64,000 nt of DNA from G965200765 sp965200765 (lineage in GTDB: Bacteria; Pseudomonadota; Gammaproteobacteria; Arenicellales; JAJDZL01), in NCBI GenBank assembly GCA_965200765.1, contig OZ241380.1, positions 1,674,001 through 1,738,000 of the forward strand, read 5' to 3'. Under the pieces are notes generated by a model. That model saw nothing but the letters and a program-made list of their open reading frames with translations, had not been told where the DNA came from and did no database searches. A program made the translations under genes and the position numbers. Each line of letters starts with the position of its first letter. The first letter of the stretch is position 1. Shown piece after piece: positions 9,154 to 16,681 of the stretch.

Positions 9154-11820
9154 GTGACACCTCTTGAAAACTACCTTGTTCTGCACAGATTCATGTGCAA
9201 CGAGTTTGGCTATCCCGACTTGCGCTCAATGCTTGATCGCTTGCCACATGATTTGGACTTAATGGTTTATGAAGGGACTAAAAGCGAATATGCAAAAGCT
9301 CTTTATATCAAGCCTGTAGGCGTTCCTATATCAGGAGAACTTCTTACAGAATACGATACGAATATTGTGAATTTAAGTCGCAAACTTCAAATGACCGGAG
9401 AACAAGTACGAATATGGAAGCCTCATCAATATATTGCCCTGCTGTTTACTGAACACTATCTCCATAGATTCTTTGAAAATGCAGAGAAGTTCTGCGATGA
9501 CTTAAACTCAGCCAGAGTAAGTGAAAAGAGAACGAAACTCTTGCCTGAATATGTCCCTGAAGATTTGAAAACAGTGGCTTTTCAAAGTGCAACAGGCTCA
9601 GGCAAGACACTTATTATGCACGCCCACGTATTACAGTACCAGCACTGGCTTCATCGCGCAGGGAAACGATTGAACAATACGATTCTGTTGACACCCAACG
9701 AACAAATGTCCGCTCAGCATGTGCGAGATATGTGGCAAAGCGGTTTGCATGCAAGGATTTTTTCAAGTGGTGCAGGTGGAGACTTGTTATCACCCGTGGA
9801 AATCATCGACTTGAACAAGCTTGCAGAAAAGAAAGGAATAAAGCGCGTTGCGGTTCGAGATTTCGGTAAAAACAATTTAGTGCTGGTCGATGAAGGGCAT
9901 TTGGGTGCTACAGGAAGAGTTTGGCGAGACTGGCGCGAAAACTTGGCAATCGGAGGTTTTACTTTCGAATATTCTGCGACTTTCAATCAAATAGCAAGCA
10001 AGGACAACGTGTTGCGGGATGCCTATGGCAAATGTCTTTTGTTTGACTACTCGTACCGTAATTTTTACGAAGACGGCTATGGCAAGGACTACTCGATTTC
10101 CAATTTGCCGTTGGGCATGGAGGATGCGAATCGCAACATGTACTTGCTCGGCTGTCTACTGACATTTTATCTCCAGTGCAAGATCTGGTTCGACAAAGGT
10201 GCGGAGTGGACTGATTTTAATTTGACTAAACCTCTCTGGGTATTTCTCGGAAAAACTGTTGTTGGGAAAAGTAAAGCGGATTCAGAAACAAGATCAGATG
10301 TAATTTACATACTGGACTTTCTCGGCTGGGTTCTTGCCCGTGAGGATGAAGTCATCGCCATGCTGACCAATTTGATGAACAACGAGTCTGGATTAAAGAC
10401 CAATTCAGATAATGATTACTTTTCAGGTAAGTTTGACGGTTTGAAGAACACGGATACGGTTAAGCTGTACAAGGATATTTGCAACATCTTGTTCCATGGT
10501 TCTGGACAATTGAATATTTCCTACTTGATTGCCGGAAATGGTGAACTGCACCTCCGCACTTCAAATAATCCGCCATTTGGAGTAATTAACATCGGTGATT
10601 CAGCATCGCTATACAAATTACTCGTTAAAAAGAATAATGAGAATCTTGTTATAAAACGGGAAGCAGGATTTGCTGACCGTCTATTCCCACTGGTTGATCG
10701 AGAGGACTCAACAGTTACCATTGTTATTGGAGCAAGACGGTTTATCGCCGGTTGGAATTCTTGGCGCGTAAGCACTATGGGACTAATGCATGTTGGTGTA
10801 GGCGAGGGACCTGAAATTATTCAAATGTTCGGAAGAGGGGTAAGGCTGAAAGGCTGGAATATGAGTCTAAAGCGTCATTTGGAAAGTGGTGCACCGCAAC
10901 CACAACATAGTGAAGAACTTGCAGAATTGGAAACATTGCATATTTTTGGACTACGTTCCAACTATATGCAAGTCTTTAGAGATTTGCTAAAGAGCGAAGG
11001 AATGTCTTTGGAAGAAATCAGATTACCGGTTACTTGGAATTTTGCTAAGCGTTCTAACTTGAAGTTGATTAGGCTTAAACAAAATCTAATTTTTGAACGT
11101 GCATCCGAGCGTCCAACCTTGCCAAATCCCGGTCACGCAGACCAACCGATTGTTGAAATGAACCTCTACTCCCAACTCCAAGCTGTAACTTCAAGTACTG
11201 AAAATAATACACAAATGAGGCTACAGTCTTCACGAAAGATAAAACCTGACCAAATTGCCTTGTTCGACAAAACAAGAATCTACGAGTCGATTTTGCTTCG
11301 CAAGCAAAGAATGGGCTGGCACAATCTTTCGATTCCTCGCGAAACAATTGATCAATTGCTAACAGATGATAATTGGTATGTTCTTTATGCACCCCCCGAA
11401 AGAATTAAATTAGAGAGATTCAAGGACGTGAGAGTATTGGAAGATATTTTCATCAATCTGATAGCAGAATATGCAAATCAATTCTGGCGCAAGCAACGCC
11501 GACATTGGGAAAGCGACAAGTTGGAAGTAGTTACGCTAAATGAGGATGATCCAAACAATATTAAGGAATATCGACTCTCTGTTAGTTCAACAGAAACAAA
11601 ATTAATTCACGATATTCAGGAATTACTCCAGGTTTCTCACACGCAAGTTTTCCATAACTTGAAACTTACTCTGATAATGACCCAAGCTCATGCTTATGTG
11701 CCACTTTTGCACGCGTACAAGGATTGCAAAGTTACAATCCAGCCTGTTCCACTAAACGATGGTGAAAAGAAAGTCGTTGATGATTTGTCAAGATTGCGCA
11801 ATCAGAATTCTCTCATATAA
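9154..11820 (+). CDS. Type III-like restriction helicase subunit (Res), island 1, lacking its nuclease end
   Basis: 888-residue superfamily 2 helicase that would translocate on DNA and cleave unmodified sites with its Mod partner. Walker A is ATGSGKT (about residues 146-152), motif II is DEGH (246-249) instead of DEAH, motif III region is YSATF, and motif VI is MFGRGVRLKGW. The start is the GTG at 9154, 6 bases after the abiJ-like gene. The usual C-terminal PD-(D/E)xK endonuclease domain is not in this frame: translation stops at 11820 and the nuclease domain continues in the -1 frame (see 11784-12212). Either the gene is inactivated by an indel or the two parts are joined by frameshifting; the first is more likely. 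Confidence 0.88.
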   Translation: MTPLENYLVLHRFMCNEFGYPDLRSMLDRLPHDLDLMVYEGTKSEYAKALYIKPVGVPISGELLTEYDTNIVNLSRKLQMTGEQVRIWKPHQYIALLFTEHYLHRFFENAEKFCDDLNSARVSEKRTKLLPEYVPEDLKTVAFQSATGSGKTLIMHAHVLQYQHWLHRAGKRLNNTILLTPNEQMSAQHVRDMWQSGLHARIFSSGAGGDLLSPVEIIDLNKLAEKKGIKRVAVRDFGKNNLVLVDEGHLGATGRVWRDWRENLAIGGFTFEYSATFNQIASKDNVLRDAYGKCLLFDYSYRNFYEDGYGKDYSISNLPLGMEDANRNMYLLGCLLTFYLQCKIWFDKGAEWTDFNLTKPLWVFLGKTVVGKSKADSETRSDVIYILDFLGWVLAREDEVIAMLTNLMNNESGLKTNSDNDYFSGKFDGLKNTDTVKLYKDICNILFHGSGQLNISYLIAGNGELHLRTSNNPPFGVINIGDSASLYKLLVKKNNENLVIKREAGFADRLFPLVDREDSTVTIVIGARRFIAGWNSWRVSTMGLMHVGVGEGPEIIQMFGRGVRLKGWNMSLKRHLESGAPQPQHSEELAELETLHIFGLRSNYMQVFRDLLKSEGMSLEEIRLPVTWNFAKRSNLKLIRLKQNLIFERASERPTLPNPGHADQPIVEMNLYSQLQAVTSSTENNTQMRLQSSRKIKPDQIALFDKTRIYESILLRKQRMGWHNLSIPRETIDQLLTDDNWYVLYAPPERIKLERFKDVRVLEDIFINLIAEYANQFWRKQRRHWESDKLEVVTLNEDDPNNIKEYRLSVSSTETKLIHDIQELLQVSHTQVFHNLKLTLIMTQAHAYVPLLHAYKDCKVTIQPVPLNDGEKKVVDDLSRLRNQNSLI

Positions 11821-12212
11821 AGGGAAAAGAACTTTGTTTAATTCGCAATCTTTCACGTGGATACGGTGTGTCATTTTTTGATGATTACACCTATTACCCT
11901 GATTTTATTGTCTTTCTAAACGATAATAATCACCAACATATTATATTTCTTGATTCAAAGGGATTGGTACGGCTTGGTCCAAAAGAAATTTCAAAAATCA
12001 AATTGCACAAAGAAATAAAAGAGATTGAATCCTCAATTCGGAAGAGTGACCCAAACCTATCCTTGCATGCATATATCCTCTCAGTTACTCCTATTGACCA
12101 AATTGGTGGACCATCGAAGTCAAAAGATCGGTGGGAACAAGAAGGAGTGTATTTTTTGGATGATCCCAACTACATGAACAAAGTAATATCAGATGCTCTA
12201 AATTCTGCTTAG
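11784..12212 (+). pseudogene. Displaced PD-(D/E)xK nuclease domain of res (-1 frame)
   Basis: Open reading frame without a convincing start of its own, overlapping the last 37 bases of the helicase gene in the -1 frame. It encodes KGKELCLIRNLSRGYGV, the link normally found just before the nuclease domain of Res proteins, then YYPDFIVFL and FLDSKGLVR. The aspartate of PDF (codon at 11901) and the D-S-K triplet (11952-11960) match the catalytic PD...(D/E)xK pattern. An internal ATG at 11868 could start a shorter protein, but it would lack the linker. The domain looks otherwise intact, suggesting a recent mutation, a sequencing error or programmed frameshifting; no classic slippery heptamer is visible. 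Confidence 0.75.
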
Positions 12213-12256
12213 ATTAAGCATGGTAAATTAATGTATTTTCGATTTCAAGTAAAGCG

Positions 12257-15200
12257 CTAGTTCACTGGTGAGGGTGCTTGCTCCCTCAACTTTTCTTGTT
12301 TTCTTCGCTTTCTGCTTTCGACTGGAATGACCAGAATTGCTGTCAATGGCGGTACCATGAACAACGTCAACAAAGCCGACGTAGAAAGCCCACCAACAAC
12401 AACCGACCCTAAACCTCTGTAAAGTTCTGAACCGGCACCCGGAAAAAGAACTAACGGAAGCATGCCACAAACACTGGTGAATGTTGACATGAATATAGGT
12501 CGAATTCGATTCCTTGTGGCCGTAAGAATCGCCTGGCTTGGTTCAAGATTATCCACCCGGAAATGATGCAGCGACTGGTGTACCAGCAAAATTGCATTAT
12601 TGACAACAATGCCAACCAGAATCACAAAACCCAAAAGTGTGAGCATATCCAGCGGTTGATGAACGTACAAATTCAATGTAGCAAGACCGGCTACACCGCC
12701 AGCCGCCGCGACCGGCACTGCCAGCAAGATAATCAATGGATAAATGAAGCTCTCAAATAGAATCGCCATGACCAAATACACAATGATCAAAGCGACTAGC
12801 AGATCAAGCACCATGGCATTCCAAGTGGTTTTCAACGCATCCGCAGTACCTGATATGCCAAACTTGACAGTATCCGGAATTCCTTCTTCTTGAATTGGCT
12901 CCAATATTTCAGTCTGCAAAAGATCAACAGCCTCTTCCATGGTCAGCGTCGGCGCAGGTCGAATTTCCAGCGTGATCGTCCGTAACCTCTCGCGATGACG
13001 AATTTCTGTTGGGCTAGCGGTGATTTCAACATTGGAGATTGATCCGACAGGTATGATTCTTCCACCCGGAGTGACTACAGGCAAATTTTCAATGTTCTGT
13101 GTTTCAGTAACTGTACCTCTTGGACCAAGCAACATAATGTCGGTATTTCTTCCTTGATACATGGTTTCGTCGATGCGTAATCCATCGTTGAAAACATCAA
13201 CTGCAAGTGCGAGTTCAAGTGCTGTGATGCCATTGTCAGCCAGTCGCAAGCGGTCCGGTATAACCCGTACTTCTGGTACACCCAGCTCTAGCCCGGGATT
13301 GGGACGGAACTGATGCCCCTCGGATCTTGGCATGATCTCCAGTATTTTTCCCGCAACTCGCCCCGAAACTGCCAATATTTCTTCAAGTGATGCTCCGGAA
13401 ACGTCCAGATCAATTTTTCGTCCTGCTCCAATCCCGCGTCCAAATATGGAGGGCTGACTCATGAAGCCGAAGGTGCCGGGTTCCTGAAATACTGGTCCCT
13501 GCAATACTGGAATGAGCTCGGATACGCGTTCCGGGTCCGCAGAAATTGCACCGACAAACATTCGAGACCGAGTTGAAACAAAGAAAAATCGCTGAATCTT
13601 TGGCGGACCGCCTTCCACGGTTTCGGTTCCGGTTTCTGTCACCCAGTGTGGTTTTAGGGAATTTTCAATATTGCCTGCGATTTGGGTCGTTGTATCCAAA
13701 TTGTAGCCAGGCGGCGGCACAATCAATCCGAATACCAGATTATTGTTCCCCTCTGGCAAGTATTCGAGTGAAGGCAAAAACTGATATGCGAACAGCGTCG
13801 CGGCAAGTGTAACAGCCGCCACCCATCCAAACGCAAGTATCCGCTTGGCAATCAGTTTTTCTGTAAACCATAGGATGAAACTCACCAGACGCTCGGCGGC
13901 CCCGTCAATAAAAGGGATTCTCTTTCGTACAATACTGTTTTGCTGACTGGTACGATCTCCAAGAATTTTGTTGGCCAATGTCGGGATGACCGTGATTGAA
14001 ACCATGAGTGAAAGCAGCACAGCGACAGAAATCGCAACTGCAATATCCCGAAACAGTTGTCCAACTTCAAGTTGTGAAATTAAAATCGGTATAAACACCA
14101 TCACTGTTGTCAATGCTGATACCAGTACGGCACCCCAGACCTGCTGTGCGCCACGCACCGCGGCTTTCTTTGAGGATTCGCCCGATTCTCGCAAACGAAA
14201 AATATTCTCAAGGATCACAATCGCCGCATCTACCACCATGCCCACTGCAAATGCCAATCCTGCCAATGAAACTACATTTATGGAACGCCCCAATGCGGCC
14301 ATCGCAACAAATGCGCCGACAATTGATACCGGAATTGCGAGCGATACCGTAAGCGTAGCCCGAAACGAACGCAGGAACAACAGCATAACAAGTGCGGCGA
14401 ACAAGCCACCCACCCAAATATTCTGGCGTACTAGCTGAATCGATGAATTGATGTATACCGTCTCATCGTACACTTGTTGTAACTCAAGTCCGGTTCTGGG
14501 TACAACGGTCGTACTTAGCTCATTGACTGCCTCGCGAATTCCTTCCATGGTTTCAATGACATTGGCACCGGTTTTTCGGGTCGCATTGAACGGAATCGCG
14601 GGTTGCCCAAGAACCCGAATAATTGCTGTTGGATCTTTGTACGCCAGCACCGTATGAGCAATGTCAGCTACGGTGATTCGTCCGGTTCTCCCAGCTGCCA
14701 CATCGGCCTCGGAACGAACAATAATTTCACGAACTTCCTCAACCGAATTCAATTCACCTTCGGACCGAACTACATAGCGCCGCTTGCCTTCATCAACGTC
14801 GCCAGCAGACAATGAAACATTGGCATCTCGCAATGAACGAATCAGATCACCGACAGTCAAGCGATACCTGGCCAGCTCTTCAGGCCGGACAATCACCTGA
14901 ATTTCCGGATCGCTACCGCCAAAAACATTGACCTCCCCGACACCTGCAACGCGTTCAATCCGTTCTTTTATGACTTCTTCAACAAACTGTCCATACTCAT
15001 GGATCGGACGATTATTGTTCTCGGCTCGTATCACTGTGAACCAGGCAATGGCATTGTCTTCGCTACCGGCAGTGCTGAGTTGCGGTGCATCCGCTTCATC
15101 CGGATATCCGGTCACCCGGTCCAAACGATTGGAAACCAGCAACAAGGTCTTGTCCATATCCGTACCGACATCGAACTCCAGCGTAATTCGACTTCTTCCA

Positions 15201-15472
15201 GACTCTGCGCGACCCGTAATTTGATTGAGATTGTCAATACCGGCCAGTTCCTCTTCCTGAGGGGTTAAAATTTCTCGTTCTACTTCTGCCGGTGCTGCTC
15301 CGGGCCAATAGGTAGTGATCGAGATTACGGGCCGATTAACATCCGGAGCAAGTTGAATCGGAATCGTTTGCAACGCAACTATGCCGAAAAGTACGATCAT
15401 CATCACAATCGCCATTACTGCGACCGGACGGTCCACTGCCGCGGCGATCAATCGATTATTGCCATTGTTCAT
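12257..15472 (-). CDS. RND-family efflux permease (HAE1/AcrB-like)
   Basis: 1071-residue inner-membrane proton-driven pump of the resistance-nodulation-division superfamily, close to the usual 1030-1050 residue length. It shows the N-terminal pattern RPVAVMAIVMM, the first porter domain (PGAAPAEVEREI, then ESGRSRITLEF), a second copy of the porter and membrane domains after residue 500, and the proton-relay helix motif GMVVDAAIVILEN with one of the two tandem aspartates of AcrB retained. Substrate cannot be told from the sequence. No membrane-fusion protein or outer-membrane channel gene is adjacent; the gene upstream on the same strand, 53 bases away, is the HD protein of the sarcosine oxidase cluster. 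Confidence 0.93.
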   Translation of the reverse strand: MNNGNNRLIAAAVDRPVAVMAIVMMIVLFGIVALQTIPIQLAPDVNRPVISITTYWPGAAPAEVEREILTPQEEELAGIDNLNQITGRAESGRSRITLEFDVGTDMDKTLLLVSNRLDRVTGYPDEADAPQLSTAGSEDNAIAWFTVIRAENNNRPIHEYGQFVEEVIKERIERVAGVGEVNVFGGSDPEIQVIVRPEELARYRLTVGDLIRSLRDANVSLSAGDVDEGKRRYVVRSEGELNSVEEVREIIVRSEADVAAGRTGRITVADIAHTVLAYKDPTAIIRVLGQPAIPFNATRKTGANVIETMEGIREAVNELSTTVVPRTGLELQQVYDETVYINSSIQLVRQNIWVGGLFAALVMLLFLRSFRATLTVSLAIPVSIVGAFVAMAALGRSINVVSLAGLAFAVGMVVDAAIVILENIFRLRESGESSKKAAVRGAQQVWGAVLVSALTTVMVFIPILISQLEVGQLFRDIAVAISVAVLLSLMVSITVIPTLANKILGDRTSQQNSIVRKRIPFIDGAAERLVSFILWFTEKLIAKRILAFGWVAAVTLAATLFAYQFLPSLEYLPEGNNNLVFGLIVPPPGYNLDTTTQIAGNIENSLKPHWVTETGTETVEGGPPKIQRFFFVSTRSRMFVGAISADPERVSELIPVLQGPVFQEPGTFGFMSQPSIFGRGIGAGRKIDLDVSGASLEEILAVSGRVAGKILEIMPRSEGHQFRPNPGLELGVPEVRVIPDRLRLADNGITALELALAVDVFNDGLRIDETMYQGRNTDIMLLGPRGTVTETQNIENLPVVTPGGRIIPVGSISNVEITASPTEIRHRERLRTITLEIRPAPTLTMEEAVDLLQTEILEPIQEEGIPDTVKFGISGTADALKTTWNAMVLDLLVALIIVYLVMAILFESFIYPLIILLAVPVAAAGGVAGLATLNLYVHQPLDMLTLLGFVILVGIVVNNAILLVHQSLHHFRVDNLEPSQAILTATRNRIRPIFMSTFTSVCGMLPLVLFPGAGSELYRGLGSVVVGGLSTSALLTLFMVPPLTAILVIPVESRKRRKQEKLREQAPSPVN

Positions 15473-15525
15473 ATCAAATTCAGGTTAATTCGTTAGTTTT
15501 CGATACAAAATGTGTTGCTTGAATG

Positions 15526-16140
15526 CTAAACCGAACTTCTATCCGTTTCCAGATTACTCGGCTTGACGACTTGATGAACAATGGGTTCAAAAAAGGAAAG
15601 CGGCAATGTATCGTAGTTCGGATCCATTGCATTCTGGTCATAATTGCCAACGAATTCAACAGCCCAGTCGTAGTAGGGATGATCCTTCCAACGTTCACGA
15701 ACAAGCCGGTCAGGCACAGTCGGATGGTCGTGACAGTAGTAAAGTTGAAAATCACCATGATGCTTCAGCATCCAATAGTTTTTTTCGGAAATATACGGTT
15801 TCAGCAAAGCGGCGGCAAACTCCCCGTGATTATCAGGTGACACGACAAAACCGATATCATGGAACAATGCCACTACAACGGTTTCTGGTTCAAATCCCGC
15901 TTGATACACTCGCGTCGCTGATTGCAGACAATGCTGGTAAGTGTTAATCGGATAGCCAAACGCTGGATCATTTTCCATTATCTTAAGCATCCGGAGCAGT
16001 TGCTCGACCTGCTGATTTTCGTAGTATTCGCGACGTTGTGCATTGAGGACAGTCCAATCAGAACGGCTAAATTCTGCGATTGGCTTCTCAAAATATTTCC
16101 AGTCAGTCTTGAGCAAGGGGCTTAGGTTTCGTACAGTCAT
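15526..16140 (-). CDS. HD-domain protein, MIOX/PhnZ-like, in the sox cluster
   Basis: About 204-residue cytoplasmic protein of the HD superfamily. Candidate metal ligands are the histidine in TYQHCLQSA, the HD pair in LFHDIG, NHGEFAA, and KHHGDFQ, with a late aspartate in YDQNAMD. This spacing and the phrase HGDFQLYY resemble the mixed-valent di-iron oxygenases (myo-inositol oxygenase, PhnZ, TmpB) more than phosphohydrolases of the HD-GYP or RelA types. I prefer the ATG at 16140 to the TTG at 16152. It lies 34 bases after soxG on the same strand, so it is likely cotranscribed with soxDAG and may act on a related methylated amine or phosphonate. The oxygenase activity is inferred. Confidence 0.65.
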   Translation of the reverse strand: MTVRNLSPLLKTDWKYFEKPIAEFSRSDWTVLNAQRREYYENQQVEQLLRMLKIMENDPAFGYPINTYQHCLQSATRVYQAGFEPETVVVALFHDIGFVVSPDNHGEFAAALLKPYISEKNYWMLKHHGDFQLYYCHDHPTVPDRLVRERWKDHPYYDWAVEFVGNYDQNAMDPNYDTLPLSFFEPIVHQVVKPSNLETDRSSV

Positions 16141-16174
16141 ACTATCGAACAAATGATTATGTCGGTGAAATACC

Positions 16175-16681
16175 TCAGGTGATCAAGGCACACTTTTTGA
16201 GTCGGTCCAAAACATAATCGCTGTAACTGCTTTCAGCAAAAATCGTGTAGCTCTCAACACCATGACGGATTATATAACCTGTCAGTCCAAATATTTCAGT
16301 CGCTACTGCACTTTCGTCTTTGCATTCCTGAAAGTCGCATGAAGTTACCTGAGCCATGATTTGCCAAGCATCCTCACCCTTCACTGTAATGCCGGTGTAC
16401 ATATCAGAAATCAAAGCGCAATGAAGTGATGTTCCCGTGGTACCGGAACGCAACACACCAAACAGTTCAATTTCATTATCAATGTTGGACAATACAAGAA
16501 CGCGTTGAGGTCCAACCCGAACCACATCAACTCCTTCGGAGCTTACGATCATGGCAGGAAATTTTGCAACCGGCAAGTTATTGTTTTCCAAAAACTCTTC
16601 AATTACAGGATCCCGGCCCCTTAAATCAAACATTGCAAACGGAGTAATTTCTTCGATTTGGACTTTGTAACCCATTGTCAC
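16175..16681 (-). CDS. soxG: Sarcosine oxidase gamma subunit-like protein
   Basis: 168-residue small subunit at the position where soxG follows soxA in heterotetrameric sarcosine oxidase operons. Gamma subunits belong to the aminomethyltransferase-like fold and support the folate-binding part of the complex; sequence conservation is weak and the assignment leans on gene order plus segments such as GPQRVLVLS and the C-terminal SYSDYVLDRL. The GTG at 16681 overlaps the soxA stop (GTGA); an ATG at 16675 is an alternative start. No soxB lies in the cluster. Confidence 0.7.
   Translation of the reverse strand: MTMGYKVQIEEITPFAMFDLRGRDPVIEEFLENNNLPVAKFPAMIVSSEGVDVVRVGPQRVLVLSNIDNEIELFGVLRSGTTGTSLHCALISDMYTGITVKGEDAWQIMAQVTSCDFQECKDESAVATEIFGLTGYIIRHGVESYTIFAESSYSDYVLDRLKKCALIT

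Noticed and set aside
12221..12230. TGGTAAATTA also occurs just after island 1, matching the middle palindrome at 4039-4048, as if marking both island ends
   Set aside because: Only 10 bases match, the palindrome is not completed, and one half is part of the pstS upstream array; likely coincidence.
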